DNA from: Massilia phosphatilytica
Lineage (GTDB): Bacteria; Pseudomonadota; Gammaproteobacteria; Burkholderiales; Burkholderiaceae_D
Length of the DNA stretch: 64,000 nucleotides
Reading direction: 5' to 3'
NCBI RefSeq assembly: GCF_002968015.1
Contig: NZ_PUIP01000007.1
Coordinates: 186,001-250,000 of the forward strand
Shown here: one piece after another, positions 43,854 through 50,556 of the stretch
Numbering within the stretch: position 1 is the stretch's first letter
Layout: every line of letters starts with the position of its first letter
Position numbers and translations under genes: made by a program
The notes under the pieces: generated by a model
Told to the model about the DNA's origin: nothing
The model's database searches: none
The model's input: the letters and a program-made list of their open reading frames with translations, nothing else

Positions 43854-43978
43854 TGCTGTGATGTCACAGTGTTATTTGTCGTACAGACCGCTATGCGATG
43901 TACATGTAATCTGAAGTCATGGTAAGGCCGGCGCCGTTCCCGAACAGCAGGCCGGCATCGCGAGGAAGCGCAGAAGGC

Positions 43979-44311
43979 ATGAAACGATTCAACACAGGCA
44001 AGACCCCGGCAGCACTATCGACAACGGCATTGCTGGCGGCTCTGGTCCTCTGCGGAATCGCGGGGTGCGCGACGAACGGCCCGACGGCTGTCGTGGGGCA
44101 AACCGATGATGCCGGCATTACCGCCGGCGTGAAGGCGGCCCTCCTCGGCGATGCCAGCCTGACGGCAAACGAGATCGACGTCGACACGCACCAGGGGGTC
44201 GTCCGGCTGAGCGGATTCGTGAGCTCCGCGGACGACGTGGCGGCGGCCGCCGAGGCCGCGCGCACCGTGAGGGGCGTCAGATCGGTCAGGAATGAGCTGC
44301 GCCTGAAGTGA
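43979..44311 (+). CDS. BON-domain lipoprotein
   Basis: A 110-residue lipoprotein (GIAGC, Cys at about 30) with one BON domain (DDAGITAGVKAALLGDASLT, VVRLSGFVSSADD, VRGVRSVRNELRLK), paralogous to the protein at 36735-37049. An in-frame start at 43919 would give a 20-residue extension before the signal peptide and is less likely. The upstream 125 bp contain a partial motif (CGTACAGACC at 43880) but no full palindrome. The small glycine-zipper gene follows after 28 bp. Confidence 0.83.
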   Translation: MKRFNTGKTPAALSTTALLAALVLCGIAGCATNGPTAVVGQTDDAGITAGVKAALLGDASLTANEIDVDTHQGVVRLSGFVSSADDVAAAAEAARTVRGVRSVRNELRLK

Positions 44312-44339
44312 GTAAGCAACCCACCTTAAGGAGATCAAC

Positions 44340-44561
44340 ATGAAAACCATCAAGCACATGATCGTGACCGCAACGCTGGCAACCGTGGCCCTGGGCCTGA
44401 CCGGTTGCGCCGGCATGTCGAAGCAGGACCGTAATACCGCGATCGGCGCGGGCGCCGGCGCAGTGGTCGGCGGCGCACTGACGGGCGGCAGCGCAGTCGG
44501 CACCGTCGGTGGCGCAGCCGTGGGCGGCGTGATCGGCAATCAGGTGAAGACCACGCACTGA
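44340..44561 (+). CDS. small glycine-zipper lipoprotein (OsmB-like)
   Basis: A 73-residue lipoprotein: signal ending LGLTGC (Cys at about 23), then a glycine zipper (NTAIGAGAGAVVGGALTGG and TVGGAAVGGVIGNQV). Size and layout resemble OsmB, an osmotically induced outer-membrane lipoprotein. AAGGAG lies seven bases before the ATG. It is co-oriented with the BON gene and ends in a bidirectional terminator. Confidence 0.82.
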   Translation: MKTIKHMIVTATLATVALGLTGCAGMSKQDRNTAIGAGAGAVVGGALTGGSAVGTVGGAAVGGVIGNQVKTTH

Positions 44562-44581
44562 TCGCGTCTCGCACCATATTG

Positions 44582-44613
44582 AAAATGCCCCGCATGACGG
44601 GGCATTTTCTTTT
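44582..44613. terminator. bidirectional terminator
   Basis: AAAATGCCCCG and CGGGGCATTTT form an 11-bp stem with a five-base loop; T runs on both strands allow it to end the glycine-zipper gene from the left and the Crp/Fnr gene from the right. Confidence 0.9.
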
Positions 44614-44626
44614 GGATCGATGCGGT

Positions 44627-45358
44627 TCAGACCAGCACGGGCGCGCCGACACCGGCGCCGGCCTCGCGCACGATCTCGTAGCAGGTGCACGCGGCCGCCG
44701 CGAGGCCTTCCGGATCGAGGACCTCGATATTGCCGCGGCTGTAGTTGATGAGCCCCTGCTGCTGCAACGCGCTGGCGGCCTTGGTGACGCCCACGCGGCG
44801 CACGCCCAGCGCGTGGGCGAGGAATTCGTGGGTCAGGTGGAATTTGTCGGATTGCAGCCGGTCGCGCGTGACGAGCAGCGAGCGCGCGAGACGCGCTTCC
44901 AGCACGTGGTAGCGGCTGCAGACGGCGATCTGGATGGCCTGGGCCAGCAGCGCGTCCGTGTAGCGGTACAGCACGCGCTGCAGGGCCGGGTTGCGGGCGA
45001 ACTCGGTGCGCAGGCGGTCGGTCTCGATGCGGCTGGCGGTGCCGGCGCGCTGCACGATGGCGCGGACCTGCGTCGTCTCGTGGCCGAGCGCAACGGTGGC
45101 GCCCAGCATGCCTTCGCGGCCCACGAGGCCCACCTCGAGCGTCATGCGGCCTTCGGCCACGGCCATCAGTGAGATCAGGCAGTCGTGCGGAAAATAGACG
45201 TGGCGGATGGTATCCCCCGGCTCGCACAACACGGCGCCGACGTCCACCTTGACCTGGTCGAGCGCCGGCAGTATCCGGGCCAGCTCCTGCGGCGGGAGCG
45301 CGGCCAGCAGCAGATTGGCATTGTGCTCGGCGGCCACAGGTGGAGCGGCTGAATTCAT
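44627..45358 (-). CDS. Crp/Fnr-family transcriptional regulator
   Basis: A 243-residue protein with an N-terminal cyclic-nucleotide-binding-like domain (GAVLCEPGDTIRHVYFPHDC, then MTLEVGLVGREGMLG), a long dimer helix and a C-terminal winged helix (HEFLAHALGVRRVGVTKAAS, ALQQQGLI). The recognition helix RRVGVTKA differs from both CRP (RETVGR) and FNR (ETxSR), so a different DNA sequence is expected. No FNR-type cysteine cluster is seen. I prefer the ATG at 45358, with GAGGG upstream, to one at 45382. It lies inside the stress island and is the best candidate to bind the GTNCG-N4-CGNAC sites. Confidence 0.87.
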   Translation of the reverse strand: MNSAAPPVAAEHNANLLLAALPPQELARILPALDQVKVDVGAVLCEPGDTIRHVYFPHDCLISLMAVAEGRMTLEVGLVGREGMLGATVALGHETTQVRAIVQRAGTASRIETDRLRTEFARNPALQRVLYRYTDALLAQAIQIAVCSRYHVLEARLARSLLVTRDRLQSDKFHLTHEFLAHALGVRRVGVTKAASALQQQGLINYSRGNIEVLDPEGLAAAACTCYEIVREAGAGVGAPVLV

Positions 45359-45483
45359 CGGACCCTCGCGGTTGGTCTTCATCGGTTCACACGGTGGAGA
45401 GGTTCGAAACAGGGTCTTTACACTGTCCGGAAACATTTGCAAACAACTTTCAGTCAGCGTACCGGCCGCGCCAGGGCAAGTAT

Positions 45484-45497
45484 GTACGGTGACGCAC
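45484..45497. promoter_or_regulatory. GTNCG-N4-CGNAC motif (GTACG-GTGA-CGCAC)
   Basis: An exact match between the Crp/Fnr gene (126 bp away) and the divergent glycine-zipper gene at 45591 (93 bp away), so it could mediate autoregulation as well as control of the neighbour. Confidence 0.6.
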
Positions 45498-45590
45498 GGA
45501 ACGGGGTGTTGTTGCCAGGGACAATGGAAACGTACCGGACTCGAGGCGCGCAACCGTGCCTCGTCCCCACCGACACCGGAAAGGAAAGCC

Positions 45591-46427
45591 ATGGAAACGC
45601 ACCCCACCCCGCCCGCACGGGCCAGGCAACACCCCCTCCTGATCGCCGCCGCGATCGCGGTCATCCTGTTCTGCGCCATCGGCACGGCGGCCATCATGGG
45701 CTGGCTCCCGTCGTCGAGAGGCGGTTCCCGCGGCCAATTGAACGACGCCGACCGCGCGGCCCTGTCGGCCGGCCTGCAACAGCCGGGCCAGCCGGGCTAT
45801 GTGGCCCCGTCCGCGCTCCCACCCGCGACCGTACCTGCCGCGCCGCTGGCCAGCCAGCCGCAGGCCGCCTATCCGGTGCAGACGCCGGCGCAGTCCACGT
45901 ACCCCACCCCGGCCGGCGCGCAAACCTATGCCGCGCCGAACACGGCATACGGCTACGGCGGCAGCCAGGGAGCGACCAGCGCCGGCGCCGACTACGCGCC
46001 CGCCCCGGCCCCGCAATACGCGCCGGCCGAACCCGCGCCGAAGGTCACGCACAAGTCGACCAAGGTCGCATCGAACGATACGGGCAGCAACTGGTGCAAT
46101 AACTGCGGCAACATCGAATCGATCCGCCAGGTCAAGACGCGCGCCCAGGGCAGCGGCGTCGGCGCGGCCGGTGGCGCCATCCTCGGCGGATTGCTGGGCA
46201 ACCAGGTCGGCAGCGGCCATGGCCGGCAACTGGCCACCGTCGCCGGCGCCGTCGGCGGTGCTGTCGTCGGCAACCAGGTCGAAGGCAACATGAAGGCCGA
46301 CGTCAGCTACGAGATCCGCGTCCGCCTCGACGACGGCACGTTGCGCACTTTCCACCAGCACAGCGCGCCGCCGTGGCGTACGGGCGACCGCGTGCGCATC
46401 GTGAAAGGATCGCTGCGTTCCGCCTGA
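45591..46427 (+). CDS. membrane-anchored glycine-zipper 2TM protein
   Basis: A 278-residue protein with one N-terminal helix (LLIAAAIAVILFCAIGTAAI), a long Pro/Ala/Tyr-rich periplasmic linker (about 60-150), a Cys pair (WCNNCGNIES), a glycine zipper (AAGGAILGGLLGNQVG, AGAVGGAVVGNQVEG) and a small C-terminal beta-domain (YEIRVRLDDGTLRTFHQ, GDRVRIVKG). The last two parts match the lipoprotein at 37869-38345, here moved onto an inner-membrane anchor. GGAAAGGAAAG precedes the ATG. Divergent from the Crp/Fnr gene. Confidence 0.82.
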   Translation: METHPTPPARARQHPLLIAAAIAVILFCAIGTAAIMGWLPSSRGGSRGQLNDADRAALSAGLQQPGQPGYVAPSALPPATVPAAPLASQPQAAYPVQTPAQSTYPTPAGAQTYAAPNTAYGYGGSQGATSAGADYAPAPAPQYAPAEPAPKVTHKSTKVASNDTGSNWCNNCGNIESIRQVKTRAQGSGVGAAGGAILGGLLGNQVGSGHGRQLATVAGAVGGAVVGNQVEGNMKADVSYEIRVRLDDGTLRTFHQHSAPPWRTGDRVRIVKGSLRSA

Positions 46428-46448
46428 GGGAAGACGCATAGACCGGAC

Positions 46449-46477
46449 AACCGGGGCCACGGCCCCGGTTTTTTTTT
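46449..46477 (+). terminator. terminator of the 2TM glycine-zipper gene
   Basis: AACCGGGGCC-AC-GGCCCCGGTT followed by a run of T residues, 21 bases after the stop. Confidence 0.9.
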
Positions 46478-46525
46478 GCTCAGCCGCGTGCTATGTTGGA
46501 GACGGGTGCATTGCGTTTGCACCTT

Positions 46526-46539
46526 GTACGATCGCTCAC
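46526..46539. promoter_or_regulatory. GTNCG-N4-CGNAC motif, one mismatch (GTACG-ATCG-CTCAC)
   Basis: A near match and first of three in a row upstream of the small membrane-protein gene at 46644. A different palindrome, GGTGCA-N7-TGCACC, lies just before it at 46505-46523. Confidence 0.4.
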
Positions 46540-46559
46540 TAAGTTTTCTTTTTCGCAAT

Positions 46560-46573
46560 GTGCGTTAGCGCAC
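46560..46573. promoter_or_regulatory. GTNCG-N4-CGNAC motif (GTGCG-TTAG-CGCAC)
   Basis: An exact match followed by TGATC, nearly identical to the copy upstream of ompA (GTGCG-CTAG-CGCAC-TGACC). Confidence 0.6.
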
Positions 46574-46579
46574 TGATCA

Positions 46580-46593
46580 GTTCGCTTGCGCAC
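46580..46593. promoter_or_regulatory. GTNCG-N4-CGNAC motif (GTTCG-CTTG-CGCAC)
   Basis: An exact match followed by ATAAGA, 20 bp after the previous copy (two helical turns), so two dimers could bind on the same face of the DNA. Confidence 0.6.
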
Positions 46594-46643
46594 ATAAGAA
46601 TCGGCTGTGTACGGCAGAGAACACTCAAGCGAAAGGACGTGAC

Positions 46644-46874
46644 ATGAACAGCCTGGCATGGATCGGCATCATTCTCTGGGGACTTCTCCTGACGGGCTTC
46701 GGCCTCGTGAGCGCGGGTCCGGCACCGCAGGCCACGGCGGCCGACATGGCGGCCCAGGACGTCTTTTTCCTGATCACGGGCGGCCTCTTGACCTGCCTGA
46801 TCGGTTTCCTGGGCCTGATGGGCTTCATGGGCTGGATTCCGGGCTTGCACAAGGAACAAAAAAGCGCGATGTAA
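46644..46874 (+). CDS. small two-helix membrane protein
   Basis: A 76-residue protein with two hydrophobic helices (IGIILWGLLLTGFGLVSAG and FFLITGGLLTCLIGFLGLMG) and a short charged tail. I do not recognise a family. Its promoter region has three stress-motif copies, the highest density in the window. GAAAGGAC precedes the ATG. The next gene, also a small membrane protein, starts 87 bp later. Confidence 0.7.
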   Translation: MNSLAWIGIILWGLLLTGFGLVSAGPAPQATAADMAAQDVFFLITGGLLTCLIGFLGLMGFMGWIPGLHKEQKSAM

Positions 46875-46875
46875 T

Positions 46876-46889
46876 GTACGGCATCGTAC
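46876..46889. promoter_or_regulatory. GTNCG-N4-CGNAC motif (GTACG-GCAT-CGTAC)
   Basis: An exact match with perfectly symmetric arms, immediately after the previous stop codon and 72 bp before the DUF5670-type gene. Confidence 0.55.
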
Positions 46890-46960
46890 GGAAAGCAAAG
46901 CTTGTTAGTTCGATACTGGAATCACGGCACAGCAAGCCGGTCAACCATGAGGACACTATC

Positions 46961-47107
46961 ATGCTCTATACAATTGCCGTCATTCTCATCATTCTGTGGC
47001 TGCTCGGTCTGGTAACTTCCTATACCGTCGGCGGTTTCATTCACATCCTGCTGGTCGTCGCCGTCATCATGATCCTGGTGCGCCTAATCAGTGGACGAGG
47101 CATATAG
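46961..47107 (+). CDS. DUF5670 (lmo0937-type) small membrane protein
   Basis: A 48-residue protein almost entirely made of two helices (MLYTIAVILIILWLLGLVTS and HILLVVAVIMILVRLISGRG). The LYTIAVILIILWLLGL start is the hallmark of the lmo0937/DUF5670 family, widespread in stress-gene neighbourhoods and of unknown function. The longer in-frame opening upstream is out-of-frame sequence of the previous gene and is not part of it. ATGAGGACACTATC precedes the start. Confidence 0.8.
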   Translation: MLYTIAVILIILWLLGLVTSYTVGGFIHILLVVAVIMILVRLISGRGI

Positions 47108-47165
47108 CATCATCACAGCGGCACGCACCGCCGTGCCGGACCGCAGTGACCTGCGGACCTGACCG

Positions 47166-47224
47166 ATCCGTTTCGCGGTCGTGCCCTCTGCTGCGGGTGC
47201 GACTACGAAACGGATATTTTTTTT
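47166..47224 (+). terminator. terminator-like hairpin abutting the next ribosome binding site
   Basis: ATCCGTTTCG (47166-47175) and CGAAACGGAT (47206-47215) form a perfect ten-bp stem with a 30-base loop, followed by A-T and a run of eight T. The T run ends one or two bases before GAAGGAG, the ribosome binding site of the next gene, so it can act as terminator for the small gene or as an attenuator of the following one. Confidence 0.65.
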
Positions 47225-47238
47225 GAAGGAGACCCACC

Positions 47239-47910
47239 ATGAAAACAACCCTGATCCGTTCGACCCTGTGCGCCACCGCCTTCGCCGTGGCCGCCACCGG
47301 CTGCGCCGACATGAACCAGACCCAGCGCGGCACCGCCACCGGCGCCGGCATCGGCGCCGGCCTCGGCGCAATCCTCGGCGCCTCGACGGGCGGCGGCGGT
47401 TCCGGCCGGGCCACGCGCGGCGCGGTCCTGGGCGCGGCGGCGGGCGCCGTCGCCGGCAATGTCTGGTCGCGCCATATGGAACAACAGCGCCAGCAGATGG
47501 AACAGGCCACCCGCGGTACCGGCGTGCAAGTCTCGCAGACGTCCGACAACCGGCTGAAACTCGAGATCCCGAGCGACATTTCGTTCGACACGAACCGCTC
47601 CGACATCAAGCCGAACTTCCGCCCGATCCTCGACCGTTTCGCCCAGACCCTGAACGAGAACCCGGCCACCAACGTGACCATCATCGGCCACACGGACAAC
47701 ACGGGCGGCGACCAGATCAACCAGCCGCTGTCGCTGGACCGCGCCGCCCACGCGCGCGACTACCTGGCGGCGCGCGGCATCAATCCGGCCCGCATCACGG
47801 TCGAAGGCCGCGCCTCGCGCGAACCGATCGCCTCGAACGACGATCCGGCCGGCCGCGCGCGCAACCGCCGCGTGGAGATCTTCGTCAGCGAACCGGCCCA
47901 GCAAGGCTGA
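47239..47910 (+). CDS. OmpA-family lipoprotein with glycine zipper (YiaD-like)
   Basis: A 223-residue lipoprotein (VAATGC, Cys at about 21). Residues 30-80 form a glycine zipper (ATGAGIGAGLGAILGASTGG, AVLGAAAGAVAGNV), and 105-215 an OmpA domain (ISFDTNRSDIKPNF, IIGHTDNTGGDQINQPLSLD, NRRVEIFV). This is the YiaD layout, binding peptidoglycan from the outer membrane. GAAGGAGA precedes the start. A terminator-like hairpin lies just upstream. Confidence 0.9.
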   Translation: MKTTLIRSTLCATAFAVAATGCADMNQTQRGTATGAGIGAGLGAILGASTGGGGSGRATRGAVLGAAAGAVAGNVWSRHMEQQRQQMEQATRGTGVQVSQTSDNRLKLEIPSDISFDTNRSDIKPNFRPILDRFAQTLNENPATNVTIIGHTDNTGGDQINQPLSLDRAAHARDYLAARGINPARITVEGRASREPIASNDDPAGRARNRRVEIFVSEPAQQG

Positions 47911-47985
47911 CCGACCCGGGCGGGCGCGCGCCCGTCCATGGCGCGCACGGTGTATCCTCGGGCAAGGCCAACCACAGGAGATGCC

Positions 47986-48582
47986 ATGTCCCGCGACACC
48001 GTGCGCATCGTCCGCGAGGAGATCCTCTCGGACCATTATCTGCCCCTCAAGAACGTCACCTACGCGCAGCGTCGCCACGACGGCGAGCTGCAGGTACAGT
48101 CGCGCGAAGTCTACGACTGCGCGGACGGCGCCGCCGTGCTGCTGTACAACCGCGCCCACCGGTCGGTGGTGCTGACGCGCCAGTTCCGCATCGGCGCGCG
48201 CCTGGCCGGCCACGATGGCTACCTGCTCGAAGCTGCGGCCGGCATGCTGGACGGCGCCGACCCGGCCGCACGCGCCCTGGCCGAGGCGCGCGAAGAAACC
48301 GGGTTCGCCATCGACCACGTCCAGCCTGCGCTGCAGCTGTACGTCAGCCCGGGATCGACCACCGAGCGCATCCATTTGTTCGTCGCGGAGTATGATCGCG
48401 CGCGGCGCTGCGACGACGGCGGGGGCAACGCCGAGGAAGGCGAGGACATCGAGGTCGTCGAACTGGATTTCGACGACGCCCTCGCGATGGTCGAGACAGG
48501 CGACATCGTCGATGCCAAGACCGTCCTGCTGCTCATGTACCTGGAGCGCAAGGTGCTGGGACGGCACGGCGAGGCGTCATGA
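47986..48582 (+). CDS. NUDIX hydrolase, NudK-like (GDP-mannose/ADP-sugar type)
   Basis: A 198-residue NUDIX enzyme. The box is GMLDGADPAARALAEAREET, followed by GF: it fits the NudK subtype, which has AE in place of RE, with Asp instead of Glu at the first conserved acid. The core EE of the metal site is intact. NudK-type enzymes split GDP-mannose or related nucleotide sugars. CAGGAG precedes the ATG at 47986. It starts 75 bp after the YiaD-like gene. Confidence 0.83.
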   Translation: MSRDTVRIVREEILSDHYLPLKNVTYAQRRHDGELQVQSREVYDCADGAAVLLYNRAHRSVVLTRQFRIGARLAGHDGYLLEAAAGMLDGADPAARALAEAREETGFAIDHVQPALQLYVSPGSTTERIHLFVAEYDRARRCDDGGGNAEEGEDIEVVELDFDDALAMVETGDIVDAKTVLLLMYLERKVLGRHGEAS

Positions 48583-48650
48583 TGCCCCCATCGGTGGTGC
48601 TGTTCGGCAATGCGCAGAGCCGCGACAATGTTTAAAAGGAAGAGATAACG

Positions 48651-49211
48651 ATGAACAAATCCATTGCACCTGTGCTCCTGCTCGCGTGCGCCTGCGCTGC
48701 GCTGCCCGCCGGCGCGCAAACGATGAAACCGGGCCTGTGGTCGCTGTCGAACACGATGACATCGAGCGACCCGCAAGTGTCGCAGGCGATGTCCGCCATG
48801 CAGCAGCAGATGGCCAGCATGTCGCCCGAGCAGCGCCAGCAGATGCAGAAGATGATGCAGCAGCACGGCGTGCAGCTCGACGTCGGCGCGGGCGGCGCCC
48901 TGCAGACCAAGCTGTGCATGACGCGCGAGATGGCCGAGCGCAAGGAATTTCCCGTCCAGCAGGGCGATTGCAAGCAGACGTTCACGCAGCAATCGGCCAC
49001 CCGCGGCCACATCGCGTTCACCTGCACGAAACCGAAGGTGAGCGGCGAAGGCGACATGATCGCGGACAGCGACACGAGCTACCGCGCCCACATGAAGATC
49101 CGCAGCCAGGAACAAGGGCGCAAGGAGACCGTGGACATGGATGTCACCGGCAAATGGCTGTCGGCCGATTGCGGCACCATCCGTCCCATCCCTATCCCGC
49201 GAGCAAAGTAG
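48651..49211 (+). CDS. DUF3617-family periplasmic protein
   Basis: A 186-residue protein with a signal peptide (cleavage after AGAQ, about residue 23) and the DUF3617 start MKPGLWSLSNTM. A Gln/Met-rich helix (MSAMQQQMASMSPEQRQQMQ) follows, then a beta-rich part with four Cys (LCMTREM, GDCKQTF, FTCTKP, ADCGTIRP). The family is common in proteobacteria, exported, with no known function. GGAAGAGA precedes the start, and a terminator follows. Confidence 0.83.
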   Translation: MNKSIAPVLLLACACAALPAGAQTMKPGLWSLSNTMTSSDPQVSQAMSAMQQQMASMSPEQRQQMQKMMQQHGVQLDVGAGGALQTKLCMTREMAERKEFPVQQGDCKQTFTQQSATRGHIAFTCTKPKVSGEGDMIADSDTSYRAHMKIRSQEQGRKETVDMDVTGKWLSADCGTIRPIPIPRAK

Positions 49212-49238
49212 TACCGATAGACCCCAACGGGATGTTTC

Positions 49239-49267
49239 GAGCCAGGCCGCGTGCCTGGCTCTTTTTT
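49239..49267 (+). terminator. terminator of the DUF3617 gene
   Basis: GAGCCAGGC and GCCTGGCTC form a nine-bp stem with a five-base loop followed by six T. It lies directly before the repeat element. Confidence 0.92.
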
Positions 49268-49595
49268 ATTGCCCAAAACCGGGGTCTGACCCCGAATTGT
49301 CGACTAGTTCAATTCGGGGTCAGAGCACATTATTTTTCCAATTCGGGGTCAGAGCACATTTCGGATCAATGTCGCGGCGCGACGCTAAGCCGTGGTGGGC
49401 CGCGTGTGCACCAACACCGAAGTCTGCATGACTGTCTCTGCCAGCGTATGGGTGCGCCATCCGCTCGCGTGTCAGACTTGTTTTGTGGACCTTGCCACAA
49501 AAAGTGCTCTGACCCCGAATTTCACGAAAAATGTGCTCTGACCCCGAATTATCGTTGTTGCCCAAAACCCGGGTCTGACCCCGGTTTTGGGCAAT
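49268..49595. repeat. nested inverted-repeat element of REP-like units
   Basis: Both ends carry ATTGCCCAAAACCGGGGTC in inverted orientation (left at 49268, right reading inward from 49595). Inside are two direct copies of AATTCGGGGTCAGAGCAC (49311-49328, 49340-49357) and two inverted copies (49504-49521, 49533-49550), each pair spaced 29 bp. The right end is itself a 37-bp near-perfect palindrome (49558-49594). The 146-bp centre has no gene. The block fills the 393-bp gap after the DUF3617 gene. It looks like a non-autonomous REP/BIME-type element. Confidence 0.8.
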
Positions 49596-49604
49596 GGATT
49601 TTCG

Positions 49605-50441
49605 TCAGGTGGTCTCGGTGAAGGCGAGGTAGAGGTCGCGCGCCTGCTTCGCGACCGGGCCGGCGGGCAGGTCGCGCGCTTCGTAGCGGGTGCACGGTGC
49701 GACCTTGCCGTAGTTGCCGGTGTTGAAGATTTCGCGGGCCGTGTCCAGTTCTTCCGGCTTCACGGTGCGCTCGACGACTTTTACGCCAGCCTCCGCCAGC
49801 AATGCGATCACGCGGGCGCGCGTGATGCCGGCCAGGAAGGTGCCGTTCAGCGCGGGCGTGACGACGTCGCCGTCGGCTGTCACCAGGAACAGGTTCGACG
49901 TCGCGAACTCGGCCACGTTGCCGACCGCGTCCAGCAGGACGGCGTTGTCGAAGCCGCGTGCCTTCGCGTCGCGCAGTGCACGGGCCGTGTTGGCGTACAG
50001 CGCGGACGCCTTGGCATCCGTCGGCGCCATCGTCGGCTCCGGACGGCGCAGCGGCGACAGGCACGCCGAGAAGCCGGCGAATGGCGGCAGCGGCGCGTCG
50101 AACAGGGTCAGCGCGAAAGCGGCCGCTTCCGGCGTCGGGATCAGGAAGCCTTCGGAGGCGAACACGAGCGGACGGATGTACAGCTCCGCGTCGGCCGGAA
50201 AACGTGCGACGCCTTCGCGCACGAGCGCTTCCATCTCGTCGACATTCAGCGGGCAGCGCAGGCCCAGCTTGTCGGCCGACGTGATCACGCGCTCCAGGTG
50301 CGGACGCAAGTCCGGCAGATGGCCGCGCAGCGCCCGCGCGCCATCGAAGACGGACGAACCCAGCCACACGCTGTGGTCCATCGCGCCGAACAACGGCGTA
50401 TTCCCTTCAGCCCATTGGCCGTTATAGTAAGTCAGGTACAT
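49605..50441 (-). CDS. class IV aminotransferase (branched-chain type)
   Basis: A 278-residue PLP enzyme of fold type IV. Conserved elements: VFDGARALRG near 31-40, DAKASALYANTARALRDA with the probable PLP lysine K144, and EFATSNLFLVTADGD. It resembles IlvE-type branched-chain aminotransferases, though D-amino-acid aminotransferase or aminodeoxychorismate lyase cannot be excluded. GGGGGCAC precedes the ATG at 50441; the longer frame upstream lacks a family-like sequence. It is divergent from the PF10136 gene. Confidence 0.8.
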   Translation of the reverse strand: MYLTYYNGQWAEGNTPLFGAMDHSVWLGSSVFDGARALRGHLPDLRPHLERVITSADKLGLRCPLNVDEMEALVREGVARFPADAELYIRPLVFASEGFLIPTPEAAAFALTLFDAPLPPFAGFSACLSPLRRPEPTMAPTDAKASALYANTARALRDAKARGFDNAVLLDAVGNVAEFATSNLFLVTADGDVVTPALNGTFLAGITRARVIALLAEAGVKVVERTVKPEELDTAREIFNTGNYGKVAPCTRYEARDLPAGPVAKQARDLYLAFTETT

Positions 50442-50556
50442 GTGCCCCCCAGTGATGACGTCAAGCATCAAGTGTAACGCAGGGCTGCCCGCTCGGTTCG
50501 TCAGCGTACAGTGACCGCCGGGTATCCACGCGTACACTGTCCTTTCCAAGCCGCGA

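Noticed and set aside
43856..43869. CTGTGATGTCACAG as a CRP site
   Set aside because: CRP sites need six bases between TGTGA and TCACA; here there are two. It may still be a small palindrome of other use.
43871..43889. A further GTNCG-N4-CGNAC copy upstream of the second BON gene
   Set aside because: Only the right arm (CGTAC followed by AGACC) is convincing; the left arm GTTAT does not match.
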